Source: Desulfovibrio sp. OttesenSCG-928-C06 (lineage in GTDB: Bacteria; Desulfobacterota; Desulfovibrionia; Desulfovibrionales; Desulfovibrionaceae). From it: a stretch of DNA of 56,074 nt. Below, one piece after another: positions 28,789-37,782 of this stretch; the stretch's first letter is position 1, and each line of letters opens with the position of its first letter. The stretch is from assembly GCA_030267065.1 (NCBI GenBank), contig JAJDJF010000006.1:1-56074 (forward strand). Direction: 5' to 3'. The notes under the pieces were generated by a model. It saw nothing but the letters and a program-made list of their open reading frames with translations. It was not told the DNA's origin and searched no databases. A program made the translations under genes and the position numbers.

Positions 28789-30420
28789 ATGACACAGTCT
28801 TTGCAGCGTCTGGAACTGGTGGTGGCTGATCTTAATGTTGATGGCGGTGCCGTGGCCCGGCACGAGGGCCGGGTGGTTTTTCTTGACCGCGGGTTACCGG
28901 GCGAAAAGGTGCTGGCCGAAGTTACCGGCGAAAAGAAGCGTGTTTTGCTGGCCCGTGTGGTGGAGAGCCTTTCTCCGTCGCCGGACGCGGTGGAGTCGTT
29001 TTGCAGCCACTTTGGAACTTGCGGCGGCTGCTCCATGCAAAATTACGCCTACCCAGCGCAACTGGAGCTTAAAAGGAAGCAGGCGGCACAGGTTTTTTCA
29101 CGCATTGGCGGTATTGACCTTGCGGCTGTGCCGGGGCTTTGTCCGGAGGGCGAAAGTCTGCCGGGGATTATCCCCTCGCCGGAGCAGCGCGGGTTCCGCA
29201 ACAAGATGGAATACGCCTTTGGCGAGGCTGGCGGCGCTGTGTCTGTTGGTTTGCGCCGCCGTGCCTCGCACGAGGTTCTGGATATAGAAGGCTGTCCGCT
29301 GCAAGGTCCGGCAGCCGGGGCGGTGCTTGGCGCTGTTCGCAGCTGGGCTAACCAGCACGGTTTGTCGGTATGGAAAGAGGAGCCGGCGCGGCGCGGCGCT
29401 TCTGGCAAGGATTCGTCCAATGCGGCGGATCGCGCTGTTGGACGGGGCAATACAGAACAGGACGATAATGTTACCGGGCAGGGTGCTGATGTTGCCGGAA
29501 TGAGCGCCCATGCTGGCGACTCCGGAACCGGCGATGCTGTGCGGCGGGACGGTTGCCTGCGCTATCTTGTTTTGCGCCAGCCGGAGTATATTCGCGAAGG
29601 GCAGGCGCAACTGGTTGTCGAGCTTATTTGCGGCACGCACCTGCCGGAAAAGAATCTTGTGGAGGAGCTTTGGGAAGCGTTGAGCGCCTGCGGTGTCAGT
29701 TCCTTTGTGCTGAGTCAGAGACGTGCGCGTCTTGGAGTAGCCAGAGGCGAACGGACCTTCCGCGTTTTTGGCAACCGCAGCATCTGGGAAGATTTTGGCG
29801 GTCTGCTGCTGGAATTTCCGGTCAGCGGCTTTTCGCAGACCAACACCGGGGCCGCTACGCTGTTATATAAAGAAGCGGCGCGGTTTGCTGCCGGGGACGG
29901 CGTTGGGCCCGCCGGGGCGGCTGGTGATGCGGGGTCCGGCAAACTCTATTCCGAATTGTGGGATTTGTATTCCGGTGTGGGCGCGTTGGCTCTGGGCATG
30001 TCAAATCTTGCCGGGAAAACGCTGGGCGTGGAGCTGGACGAAAAAGCGGTAAAACTTGCCAACGTCAATGCCGCGCGTCTGGGTAAAGGCTCCTGTCGTT
30101 TTGTGGATGGCGACGCTGCCGCGTTTATGGAAAGCCTGCATTGGCGCGAGAGTCGCCCCCGGCTCTTGCCGCAGGGCTTCAGCGGCCCGGATTTGCTGGT
30201 GGCAGACCCGCCGCGTAGTGGAATGTCGCCGCGCATTCTGAAAAGCATAAAACAGTGCCGCCCGCGCTCCATCGTTTATGTTTCCTGCGATCCCGCAACT
30301 CAGGCGCGTGATATTGCCGGTTTGAGCGATTGCTACAAGCTGGAGAGCCTGACCCTGGTAGACATGTTTCCGCATACGCCACATGTTGAGTGTGTTTGCA
30401 GGTTGACCCTGCGGGGCTAG
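28789..30420 (+). CDS. 23S rRNA (uracil-5-)-methyltransferase, RlmD/RumA type
   Basis: SAM-dependent enzyme making 5-methyluridine in 23S rRNA. The 543 residues show an N-terminal TRAM domain (about 1-62), four [4Fe-4S] cysteines (Cys72, 78, 81 and 169; C-x5-CGGC), the SAM motif DLYSGVGALALG, DPPRSGM and the catalytic cysteine in VSCDP. Between residues 198 and 255 it has a Gly/Asp/Ala-rich insertion not expected in the family. The start at 28789 was set because the TRAM domain begins there; upstream codons have no similarity. RlmC and RlmD cannot be separated by eye. Confidence 0.9.
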   Translation: MTQSLQRLELVVADLNVDGGAVARHEGRVVFLDRGLPGEKVLAEVTGEKKRVLLARVVESLSPSPDAVESFCSHFGTCGGCSMQNYAYPAQLELKRKQAAQVFSRIGGIDLAAVPGLCPEGESLPGIIPSPEQRGFRNKMEYAFGEAGGAVSVGLRRRASHEVLDIEGCPLQGPAAGAVLGAVRSWANQHGLSVWKEEPARRGASGKDSSNAADRAVGRGNTEQDDNVTGQGADVAGMSAHAGDSGTGDAVRRDGCLRYLVLRQPEYIREGQAQLVVELICGTHLPEKNLVEELWEALSACGVSSFVLSQRRARLGVARGERTFRVFGNRSIWEDFGGLLLEFPVSGFSQTNTGAATLLYKEAARFAAGDGVGPAGAAGDAGSGKLYSELWDLYSGVGALALGMSNLAGKTLGVELDEKAVKLANVNAARLGKGSCRFVDGDAAAFMESLHWRESRPRLLPQGFSGPDLLVADPPRSGMSPRILKSIKQCRPRSIVYVSCDPATQARDIAGLSDCYKLESLTLVDMFPHTPHVECVCRLTLRG

Positions 30421-30442
30421 GGCACGGGAACGACTTCTTTTA

Positions 30443-30484
30443 GGGCTTTTGCAGAGATTGGCGACTTTGCAAAAGCCCGTTTTC
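30443..30484 (+). terminator. terminator of the RlmD-type gene
   Basis: GGGCTTTTGCA and TGCAAAAGCCC form an 11-bp stem with a 14-base loop, followed by GTTTTCT on the plus strand, 22 bases past the stop codon. Confidence 0.75.
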
Positions 30485-30896
30485 TATTGTTTAAGCGTGT
30501 GGAAATGCCGGGATTATTCTTTGCGCGGCGTTCTTTGCGCATCGTGTTTTTTTTAGCCGGTCTTTTGCGGGCAGAGAAATAAAAAGCGTTTTTGCATTTA
30601 AGTGTTGCCTTTGCTCAGGAATGTCGTTATTGTGAAAAAAGGTGCAAGCGGTATAACGCTTTGAGCGATGAGCTTTTGCATTGGCGCAGTCGTGGTTGGG
30701 AGCTTGTTTTGATCGTTGATGCGGTATTTGCTCCGGCGTTTTTGACTGCCTTTTGAAAGTCTGTTTGTCAGCTTTTTTGCGTAGTTGTGCTTTTGCCCTT
30801 TTGGTTTGACGGCTAATGACCGCTGTGCTAATACTCCGCATTCGGACTGTTGGATTTTTCTTCCGGACGCAAGCCGTGCCACAGGAGTGAGCAGGC

Positions 30897-30929
30897 ATGT
30901 AACGGGTAGAGTTATGTCGCCTGTTACAT
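30897..30929. promoter_or_regulatory. inverted repeat just upstream of atpZ
   Basis: ATGTAACGGG and CCTGTTACAT, complementary except for one position, flank a 13-base spacer and end 12 bases before the atpZ start. It may be an operator or a leader hairpin covering the start region of the ATP synthase messenger. Confidence 0.4.
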
Positions 30930-30941
30930 CAGCGTTACTGG

Positions 30942-31253
30942 ATGCACATTAATGGCGGAACGTTTGTGAGAAGGCTCGTTGGCGGTAAAGGCGGCAAGGC
31001 CCGTAAGGACCCGGCCCTGATGGACTCCCTCGGGCGCGCCAGTACCATGGGATTGCATATGGTTTCCGGCATTATTGTCGGAGGCCTGATCGGTTACTGG
31101 CTTGATGAATGGCTGGATACCGGGCCCTGGCTCAAGGTGGTGTTTTTCCCCATCGGGGTAGCAGCCGGTTTTCGCAACGTTTATCTGGACGCCAAGCTGC
31201 TGATGAAGACGCAGGATGATACTGATGGGAACAAGTCTGAAAAAGCGGATTGA
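30942..31253 (+). CDS. AtpZ/AtpI-family ATP synthase assembly protein
   Basis: The 103-residue protein has two membrane segments (about 36-52 and 62-78) with the DUF/AtpZ pattern GRASTMGLHMVSGIIVGGLIG and GVAAGFRNVYLDAK. Members assist assembly or ion supply of the F1Fo ATP synthase. The start may instead be GTG 30966, which has GGCGGAA upstream. It overlaps the next gene, atpI, by about 29 bases, consistent with coupled translation in an atpZ-atpI-atpB-atpE cluster. Confidence 0.82.
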   Translation: MHINGGTFVRRLVGGKGGKARKDPALMDSLGRASTMGLHMVSGIIVGGLIGYWLDEWLDTGPWLKVVFFPIGVAAGFRNVYLDAKLLMKTQDDTDGNKSEKAD

Positions 31254-31647
31254 GACCTATCTTTATCATAAGGGGTTTACCGACCCGGTGCTGCGCGGCG
31301 TCATGCTGGTTCAACTGGTCATTTGCGCTTTTTTGCTGGTGGCCGGAGCCGTAGCTTTCTGGTTTACAGGTTTTGTGCTGCAGGCCTTTATTGGCGCGGC
31401 GCTGATGACCTTTAACTTCTGGTTTTTGAGCCTGTTCATTTTCAGGCATTTTTACGGTGGATACAGCCGTGATTTTTTGGCCGGGCAACTGCTGCGCTTT
31501 ATTGGGCGTTTCGCGCTTACCGGTGCGGTGCTGGTTGCAGTGGCCATCCTTGGCGGATCACCTGTAGCCGTTTGTGCCGGGATAGTCTGCTGTGTGGCTG
31601 CTTCCGGGGCCGTTGCACTGCTGGGCATGAGAAACAGCCGGGCCTGA
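31225..31647 (+). CDS. atpI: ATP synthase subunit I-like protein
   Basis: The 140-residue protein has four hydrophobic segments (about residues 25-45, 50-70, 88-108 and 112-130), the usual AtpI layout. AtpI helps assemble the c-ring. Sequence conservation is low in this family, so the call leans on context: upstream overlapping atpZ and downstream atpB and atpE. A GCGCAA/TTGCGC hairpin follows the stop. 173 bases separate it from atpB without other genes. Confidence 0.8.
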   Translation: MGTSLKKRIETYLYHKGFTDPVLRGVMLVQLVICAFLLVAGAVAFWFTGFVLQAFIGAALMTFNFWFLSLFIFRHFYGGYSRDFLAGQLLRFIGRFALTGAVLVAVAILGGSPVAVCAGIVCCVAASGAVALLGMRNSRA

Positions 31648-31820
31648 GCGCAAGAATTTGCGCGCTTAAGGCAACAGCACCAGGGTTGTGCGCGGTTGCA
31701 AGAAATTTCGCCCTGAGCCTGATTGCCGGGGTATGCTTGAGAACTTTGGAAAAATGCGACTGGTTCGCATAAATTACTAAAAAAACGGCGCAGTACGCGC
31801 AACCGTTCAGGAGGCTTGCA

Positions 31821-32522
31821 ATGGCCGGAGGTTTGGTACATCCGCTTTTGATTTCCACCGAACTTGGTTTGGATAATGCAGTCATCAACGGGCAGTCCGT
31901 TGAGTTCAAGCATGTCTTTTACACCTGGGCGGCCATGGCCATCTTAATCGTGGTCGGCCTCATTGTTAAAAGAAAGCTTAAAATGGTGCCTAGCGGCGCG
32001 CAGAACGTGCTTGAGCTGATTATCGGCGGGCTGGAAGACTTTACCATCAATAACATGGGTGAAGCCGGACGCCGCTATGTGCCACTCTTGTGCGGCATTT
32101 TCCTGTTCATTCTGTGCATGAACCTGCTTGGTCTGGTGCCCGGATTTGACGCGCCTACGGCCAACCTGAACACCACCGCCTCCATGGCAACGTGTATTTT
32201 TCTTTATTACAACTTTCTGGGCCTTAAAAGCTGGGGACCGAAATACATCAAGCACTTCATGGGACCGATGCCGGTTCTGGTGCCGCTGATGCTGCCGGTT
32301 GAGCTGGTCAGCCATCTGGCACGCCCGGTTTCGCTGTCTTTGCGTCTTTTCGGCAACATTCGCGGCGAAGAACTTGTACTGGTAATTTTCTTTACCCTGG
32401 TACCCCTGTTCGCCACCTTGCCGATATATTTCCTGTTCGGCCTTGCCAAGACTTTGCAGGCCTTTATCTTCTTCCTGCTGGCCATGCTTTACATCAAGGG
32501 AGCCATTGAGCACGCCCATTGA
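31821..32522 (+). CDS. atpB: F1Fo ATP synthase subunit a
   Basis: The stator channel subunit has 233 residues with five or six membrane helices. The essential arginine is in [14 protein letters not shown] and the following [16 protein letters not shown] signature is intact. AGGAGGCTTGCA before the ATG is a strong ribosome-binding site. Only subunits a and c follow here; the b, delta, alpha, gamma, beta and epsilon genes are absent from the window, as is known for split atp loci in Desulfovibrio. Confidence 0.96.
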   Translation: MAGGLVHPLLISTELGLDNAVINGQSVEFKHVFYTWAAMAILIVVGLIVKRKLKMVPSGAQNVLELIIGGLEDFTINNMGEAGRRYVPLLCGIFLFILCMNLLGLVPGFDAPTANLNTTASMATCIFLYYNFLGLKSWGPKYIKHFMGPMPVLVPLMLPVELVSHLARPVSLSLRLFGNIRGEELVLVIFFTLVPLFATLPIYFLFGLAKTLQAFIFFLLAMLYIKGAIEHAH

Positions 32523-32623
32523 TGCGCCTTCAGGATTTGCGGGCTCGCCATATTGCCGCCCGCGTTTACAAGTAGGGAATGGTCTTACGGCCACAACAAT
32601 ATAACTGATTCAAGGAGCAATCC

Positions 32624-32944
32624 ATGCGTAAACTGTTTACAGTCCTGCTCACCATTGCGGCCCTGCTGATGATGTCCTCTTTCGCCATGGCTGCTGAAGC
32701 CGCCGGTGCTCCGGCTGCTGATTCTTCCAGCCTGCTGGTTTACACCGCCATCGGCATGGGCCTTGCGGCTCTTGGCTGCGGCATCGGCATGGGCGTTGGT
32801 CTCAGAGGCGCTTGCGAAGGCACTGCCCGCAACCCTGAAGCCGGCAACAAGATCATGACCACCCTGATTCTTGGTCTGGCCTTTATTGAATCGCTCGCTA
32901 TTTACACCCTGGTCATCTGCTTGATCATGCTGTTCGTAAAATAG
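32624..32944 (+). CDS. atpE: F1Fo ATP synthase subunit c
   Basis: The 106-residue proteolipid starts with a signal-like hydrophobic segment ending AMAAEA, which is likely cleaved, leaving a two-helix hairpin. The ion-binding glutamate is in [13 protein letters not shown]. Helix 1 reads GCGIGMGVG, with Met where Na+-dependent c subunits have Gln, and the Thr after Ser is Leu, so proton rather than sodium coupling is inferred. GGAG precedes the ATG. A terminator-like hairpin follows. Confidence 0.95.
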   Translation: MRKLFTVLLTIAALLMMSSFAMAAEAAGAPAADSSSLLVYTAIGMGLAALGCGIGMGVGLRGACEGTARNPEAGNKIMTTLILGLAFIESLAIYTLVICLIMLFVK

Positions 32945-32962
32945 TAAAGCCAAGTTTGTTCG

Positions 32963-32988
32963 CCCCCGGCGGGTCAAACCGCCGGGGG
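32963..32988 (+). terminator. hairpin after atpE
   Basis: CCCCCGGCGG and CCGCCGGGGG form a 10-bp stem with a six-base loop 18 bases past the atpE stop. The sequence after it (TGATATTATAG) lacks a clean T run, so termination may be partial. Confidence 0.6.
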
Positions 32989-33065
32989 TGATATTATAGT
33001 GGAGCGGCTCTGGCTGTGTAAGCCGGAAGACGCTGCAAACATTGATTATCGGGATAATAAAGACA

Positions 33066-33710
33066 ATGCCGTACAACGCCAAAGTAGATAAAATACCCAG
33101 AGCCACAATCCAGCGTCTGGCCGTATATCTTCAGACCCTGGAGCGCATGTCGCGCGACGGGGTGGAGCTGGTTTCTTCCGAAGTGCTGGCGCAGGCCTGC
33201 GATGTGAACGCTTCACAGATACGCAAAGACCTCACCTATTTCGGGGAGTTCGGTGTACGCGGGGTTGGCTACAATATTGAAGGCCTGATTGCCTCCATTC
33301 GTCAGGCTCTTTACATTGACAGACCCTGGAACTGCGCGCTGGTTGGCGTTGGCAACCTTGGTCGCGCGCTTCTGAACCACCGCGAGTTCAAGCAGCGCCA
33401 GTACAATATTGTTGCCGCTTTTGACTGCGACCCGTTCAAGATTGGCGAAGAAATTTCCGGTATGGAAGTTATCTGCTCGCGCCGCATGGCCGAAGTGCTG
33501 GCTGGAAAAAACGTGCAGCTCGGCATTATAACCACGCCGCCCGAACGCGCCCAGCGGGCTGCAAACTATCTGATTGAAGCCGGAGTCAAGGGGATTCTCA
33601 ACTACGCCAGCGTACATATCTTTACGCCGGACGATGTTTTTGTTGAGAACGTGGACTTCTTCAATCACCTCTACGCGCTGTCCTTCAACATCTCGCAGAA
33701 GCTCCGCTAG
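33066..33710 (+). CDS. rex: redox-sensing transcriptional repressor Rex
   Basis: Rex represses genes of energy metabolism and is released by NADH. The 214 residues show the winged-helix part with SQIRKDLTYFGEFG, the Rossmann motif GVGNLGRALL and the C-terminal swap helix ending in YALSFNISQKL. The start at ATG 33066 gives normal length; an ORF start 8 codons upstream has no similarity. Its place after the Fo genes agrees with Rex control of ATP synthase genes in Desulfovibrio; I did not find a convincing Rex operator by eye. Confidence 0.95.
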   Translation: MPYNAKVDKIPRATIQRLAVYLQTLERMSRDGVELVSSEVLAQACDVNASQIRKDLTYFGEFGVRGVGYNIEGLIASIRQALYIDRPWNCALVGVGNLGRALLNHREFKQRQYNIVAAFDCDPFKIGEEISGMEVICSRRMAEVLAGKNVQLGIITTPPERAQRAANYLIEAGVKGILNYASVHIFTPDDVFVENVDFFNHLYALSFNISQKLR

Positions 33711-33776
33711 CAAGGCCTTTTGGGTCTTTATGGTGGGTTGCCCTGCGGGTGCGTGGAATTTGCGCCCGGAATTACA

Positions 33777-34526
33777 ATGGAAAATTTTTTTACGCATGCG
33801 GCCAGAAGGACACTTCTGGCCCTGTCTTTTCTTAGCCGTCTGGTGAACGGGCGCGCCGCCACCCGTGACGATATTGTAGGTTCTTTTATCTGGTACCCGC
33901 TGGCTGGTGCAATTCTCGGGGCTGTAGCCGTTTTGCCCTTTGCCCTTGGTCTGGCGGAAGGCAAGCCGCTGCTGCAAGGCATACTCTACGCCGCATTCAT
34001 GGCCTGGCTCACCCGTGCGCTGCACTGGGATGGCTGGGCCGATTTGTTTGACGCGCTCGGCAGCGGACGTACCGGAGAGGGCTTTCAGGAAGTGCTCAAA
34101 GACAGCCGTCTGGGAGCCTTTGGGGCCGTGGGGCTGGTTTTTGGAATTGGAACCATGGCAGTGGCGGCCGGGCTTTGCCTTGAGCAGGGCCACTGGCCCG
34201 CCCTGTTGTGGGGAGTTATTCTTGGCCGTTGCCTTGTGGCTCCGCTGGCCGGAACAACCAGTGCGGGAAGCTGGTCCACCCTTGGCGTACTCACCTGCGA
34301 AGGCACAGGGACGGCCAGCATTGTGATTTCAACGGCTGCGGCCATCGTGTCCGGCCTGCTTTGTGTTGGTGTCTGGCATACGCTTGCAGGGCTGGTGCTT
34401 GCAGGCTGTGGCGTATTGTTTTTGCGCCGCATTGCAATCCGTGAGGGAGGCATCAACGGGGATTTTATGGGCTGCGCCATTATCTGGGGCGAACTTGCCG
34501 TATTATTGACAGTTGCCGTGCTGTAA
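33777..34526 (+). CDS. cobS: adenosylcobinamide-GDP ribazoletransferase (cobalamin synthase)
   Basis: Membrane enzyme that joins adenosylcobinamide-GDP to alpha-ribazole in the last part of cobalamin synthesis. The 249 residues show several hydrophobic segments and the characteristic acidic motif LHWDGWADLFDALGSG and the DSRLGAFGAVGLV segment. The start ATG 33777 gives the normal family start (F.HAARRTLLALSFLSRL). It follows rex by 66 bases. Its partner CobU is at 9381-9998, so cobalamin genes are scattered. Confidence 0.93.
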   Translation: MENFFTHAARRTLLALSFLSRLVNGRAATRDDIVGSFIWYPLAGAILGAVAVLPFALGLAEGKPLLQGILYAAFMAWLTRALHWDGWADLFDALGSGRTGEGFQEVLKDSRLGAFGAVGLVFGIGTMAVAAGLCLEQGHWPALLWGVILGRCLVAPLAGTTSAGSWSTLGVLTCEGTGTASIVISTAAAIVSGLLCVGVWHTLAGLVLAGCGVLFLRRIAIREGGINGDFMGCAIIWGELAVLLTVAVL

Positions 34527-34658
34527 AGATTTATTGCGATAACACTCTGAAATATTAAATAAAAAATTCAGGCACCAAATTTGCATAAGCATCCTGCATG
34601 AACGCCGTTTAGTTGACAGACAAATCCAGGTCGGCGTTCAAATAAAGCAGGGGTTGAG

Positions 34659-35096
34659 ATGGCGTTCAAGTTCAAGCTGGAAAAAGTGCTTGATTACCGC
34701 AAGCAGCTGGAAGAGCAGGCAATGCAGGCTCTGGCCGAAGCCAGAGCCACACGCGATGCCGAAGCCGCCAGACTTGAAACCCTCACTCTGGAACTGATGC
34801 AGCAGCGTGAAGAAATGCAGAATTCCGCCGCCATGAGCGGCTCCGAACGCTGGCTGACCCAGAATTATATCCAGGCCCTGCAATACGATGTGGAATATGC
34901 CCAAAAAAATCTGGCCTCGCTTGAGCAGGTAGTTGCCCAGCGCCAGAATCAACTGGTGGAAAAGGCGCAGGAGCGCGAATTGCTGGACAAGCTCAAGTCC
35001 AGACAGGCCAAGCGTTTTGCGGACGAAGAAAAGCTGAAGGAACAGCGTGAGAATGATGAGACAGCAACAATCCGTTTCAACAAAGCGACCGTCTAG
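34659..35096 (+). CDS. fliJ: flagellar export chaperone FliJ
   Basis: The 145-residue, almost wholly helical protein begins FKFKLEKVLDYRKQLEEQAM, the usual FliJ start, and continues as a long charged coiled coil. FliJ is a component of the flagellar export gate and ATPase complex. Such coiled coils are easily confused with other families, so identification rests on the N-terminal pattern, length and the MotE-like neighbour. A GGGGTTGAG precedes the ATG. No other flagellar genes are in the window. Confidence 0.82.
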   Translation: MAFKFKLEKVLDYRKQLEEQAMQALAEARATRDAEAARLETLTLELMQQREEMQNSAAMSGSERWLTQNYIQALQYDVEYAQKNLASLEQVVAQRQNQLVEKAQERELLDKLKSRQAKRFADEEKLKEQRENDETATIRFNKATV

Positions 35097-35892
35097 ACTT
35101 TGTCGCTTTCTGCTCTTTCTGGTGGCCTGCAAGGTTTGCCTTATGGGTGTGGTTCTGCTTGATCCCGCAGCCTACTTTGAAGGCGTGTTCATGTCCTCTG
35201 ACGATGTGACGGAATCCTGGAAACAGGCCGTTGCCCCTGCGGACAAGGAAACCATGACTGTTGCCGAAGCTTATGCTCCCGCTACTCCCGCCACCCCCGA
35301 AGGCTCTGGCGCGGCTTCCGCTCCTGCGGCTACTGAATCTGCCAGCGTTGCTGTTGCTGCCAACGATGCTTCCGTTACCGCCCCGTCCAAGCCCGAGCAG
35401 TCCATTTTCCCCAAAGTGCAGCCGGAACCGGTTTTCACTCTGCCCAAGGTCAAGCGTGTACCGGGCGTGGCTTTTGCCGCTGCCCCCATCAGTGTGCCGC
35501 AGCCCGCCGGACAGCAGAGCTCTCTGACCATGGAAGCCCTGAACCGCAAGCAGGAAGAGCTGATGCGCAAGGAACAGGACCTCAAGGCCCTGCAGGAAGA
35601 GCTTGAACAGCGTTTTGTGCAGATGCAGGAACTGGAAATGCGCCTGCAAATCATGCTGCGCGATGCTGAAGAAATCAAAGATGCGCGTTACCGCCAGCTG
35701 GTTGACGTTCTTGCCAACATGAAAGCGCGTCAGGCCGCGGAAGTGCTCTCCACGCTGGATGAGAAAGTGGCTGTCAGAGTTTTGGCAGGAATGCGCGGAC
35801 GTCAGGCCGGGGAAATTCTCTCCTTCGCCGACCCCATCAAGGCCGCCCGCCTCACCGAGGCTCTGGCCAGAATGCAGATGCCCCTGCAATAG
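35047..35892 (+). CDS. MotE-like flagellar protein with MgtE_N-type domain
   Basis: The 281-residue protein has an N-terminal membrane helix (about residues 17-38), an Ala/Pro/Val-rich periplasmic linker (about 65-155), a coiled coil (about 165-225) and a C-terminal helical repeat domain of the MgtE/FliG type (QLVDVLANMKARQAAEVLS and later MRGRQAGEIL). This domain order matches MotE, the chaperone of the flagellar motor protein MotC in rhizobia. It overlaps fliJ by 50 bases, with start GTG 35047 (AAGGAA upstream) or ATG 35053. A strong terminator follows. Confidence 0.75.
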   Translation: MRMMRQQQSVSTKRPSRLCRFLLFLVACKVCLMGVVLLDPAAYFEGVFMSSDDVTESWKQAVAPADKETMTVAEAYAPATPATPEGSGAASAPAATESASVAVAANDASVTAPSKPEQSIFPKVQPEPVFTLPKVKRVPGVAFAAAPISVPQPAGQQSSLTMEALNRKQEELMRKEQDLKALQEELEQRFVQMQELEMRLQIMLRDAEEIKDARYRQLVDVLANMKARQAAEVLSTLDEKVAVRVLAGMRGRQAGEILSFADPIKAARLTEALARMQMPLQ

Positions 35893-35904
35893 CAAGAACA
35901 GTCA

Positions 35905-35943
35905 GGCCCGCCGGGAACAGAAATTCCCGGCGGGCCTTTTTTT
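35905..35943 (+). terminator. terminator of fliJ-motE
   Basis: A 13-bp stem (GGCCCGCCGGGAA with TTCCCGGCGGGCC), loop CAGAAA, followed by seven T residues, 13 bases past the motE-like stop. Confidence 0.95.
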
Positions 35944-36159
35944 ATTCCATCCCTTATGGCATTTTCGCTGAAGATATTGCCCGATGAACGGCAAGGCTGG
36001 TCCATACTTACCAGACGCGCAAGATTTGATAACAAATCTTTGAAGCGCTTTACTGGTCGCATTCCGGCGCTTTTCAAAATCTGGTTCCTGAGGCATAGTT
36101 CCGGCGTAAAACACATTGTTTGTATATCTGAAACCTCGGGTGAATTCAGGGGCAGTTGC

Positions 36160-36945
36160 ATGGCACGCGTAAAAATGACCATAGCCTATATTGGAACCGG
36201 TTTTGCCGGGTGGCAGATTCAGGCCGTAAAGGGCCGGGAGCAGCCGCATACCGTGCAAGGGGTGCTTGAAGACGCGCTGGCGGATTTGCTTGGCAGTCGT
36301 GTGCGCGTGCATGCTTCCGGCCGTACTGATTCCGGGGTGCATGCGGACGCGCAGGTTGTTCACTTTGATGTGGACGACAGCGCCAGCGGCATCAACTGGG
36401 CCGGTGCCCTGCAACGCCGCCTGCCGCCGGAGATCTCGATTGTGGAAGCGGAACTGGCGGACAGCGATTTTCATTCGCGCTTCAGTTGTCGGGGCAAGGT
36501 CTATACTTACTGCCTTTGGCTCGGGCGTGGTTATGTGCCGCCGCGCCTCAAGGATTTTGCCTGGGCCTCTGGGCCGCTGGATATCAGCCTTATGGAGCAG
36601 GCCGCCGCCGTACTGATTGGCGAGCACGATTTTGCCGGATTTCAGAACGTAGGTACGCCCATTGAGGACACGGTGCGGGTTCTGGAGTCCATCAGTCATT
36701 TTCCTTTGCCTTTGCCGGGAGAGGGCAGGGCGGGGGAAGATTCTCCACATCTTGCGTGGCGTTTTCAGGGTAACGGCTTTCTGAAGCAGATGGTGCGCAA
36801 TCTGATGGGCTTTCTGGTTTATGCCGGACGCGGAAGACTGGAGGCGCAGGATGCTTTGCGCGTGCTGGAATCCGGCGACCGGACTCTGCTTGAATTCCCC
36901 ACTGCTCCGGCCTGTGGTCTGAGCCTTACCAAAGTGTTGTATTAA
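36160..36945 (+). CDS. truA: tRNA pseudouridine(38-40) synthase
   Basis: TruA isomerises U38-40 in tRNA anticodon arms. The 261 residues show the catalytic Asp57 in SGRTDSGVHA and the conserved starts YIGTGFAGWQIQ and the later FLKQMVRNLMGFL. ATG 36160 (AGGGG upstream) was chosen because longer readings add 68 residues without similarity. The C-terminus TLLEFPTAPACGLSLTKVLY is complete. It stands apart from the terminator upstream. Confidence 0.96.
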   Translation: MARVKMTIAYIGTGFAGWQIQAVKGREQPHTVQGVLEDALADLLGSRVRVHASGRTDSGVHADAQVVHFDVDDSASGINWAGALQRRLPPEISIVEAELADSDFHSRFSCRGKVYTYCLWLGRGYVPPRLKDFAWASGPLDISLMEQAAAVLIGEHDFAGFQNVGTPIEDTVRVLESISHFPLPLPGEGRAGEDSPHLAWRFQGNGFLKQMVRNLMGFLVYAGRGRLEAQDALRVLESGDRTLLEFPTAPACGLSLTKVLY

Positions 36946-37782
36946 GCCGCAGGCAATCAGGCGGGCTATGCATGCCATCTGTGAGCGACCAGAACTGGAA
37001 AAGTTGATCGCAGTCCGGTCAGGTAAAGGCAGTTTTTTGCTGCCTTACTGCTTGTTCTGATTTTCTCAAAGCCTGCCTTGTCGACCTATGGCCCTGTAAT
37101 CAGGGCATTTTACGCTTGTCATAAAAAAGTAAAGAAGCAGGAAATGCTTGCTGCTGGCGCAATTTTGTAACAGCTTCACAACAAAAAAAATGCGCCCCGG
37201 ACAGCCCTGAAATCTAGTATTTGCAAGTTCCCTAATTCACAATCAGCCTCGGACAAGCTTTTACAGGCAGATCTTCCTTGATTTTTTTGATTGTTATTTA
37301 TATCCTGCCAAACATTGGACATGGAATTATTCCATAAATGCTTTTTGCTCTATGCCGGTCAGACGTGTTATTAGAGCATTTCACACTGGAAATGCTCGCA
37401 AGGATTTGTCTTCAAATCTCTGCCGCTAAATGGTTATAGGGCGGCTTTGCCGACCGTTAGGCAACCTTGAAGCGTTCATTGCTATAGCGGAAGAATGCAG
37501 TGTTTCCGGTCTGGACTGACATGAACCTGCTGCGGGTTAAAGAGCATAAAAGACATCTGTGCAATAGTTCCGGATTTCTCACTTCCAGATTGCGTTGCAC
37601 TGCCGCAAGTCCGGCATTGGAGCGTTTTTCGGCAAGGATCGCGCTACGCGGTCCAGCCGGGGGTGAGATTTGAAGCGTTGATTTTCCGGCATTTCCGGCG
37701 CGGGCAGGCATAACTGCCCGATTCTTTGAAATTGTGCACGTGGCGGCGTGCCGTCATCTCTAACGCGGAGGAGTATACTACA
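36946..37782. other. large intergenic region truA to antiporter gene
   Basis: In about 840 bases I see no convincing gene. It holds a GTAAAGGCAG/CTGCCTTAC hairpin at about 37024-37049, a TTGTAACAGCTTCACAA motif at 37165-37181 and repeat copy B at 37374-37483. The antiporter ribosome-binding site GGAGGAG is at 37767-37773. Confidence 0.45.
37374..37483 (+). repeat. dispersed ~105-bp repeat, copy B
   Basis: The element opens with a hairpin, GAGCATTTC / GGAAATGCTC (37374-37397), and continues with blocks GCAAGG.TTTGTCTTCAAA, GCTAAATGG, GGGCGGCTTTGCCGACC and GGCAACCTTGAAGCG. It is the clearest copy matching 1161-1273. Confidence 0.75.

Larger units (their letters stand above)
30421..30941. other. 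intergenic region upstream of the ATP synthase cluster
   Basis: Apart from the methyltransferase terminator and an inverted repeat near the atpZ start, no gene is seen. A lone TTGTGAA at 30630-30636 has no convincing partner half-site for Rex. Confidence 0.4.
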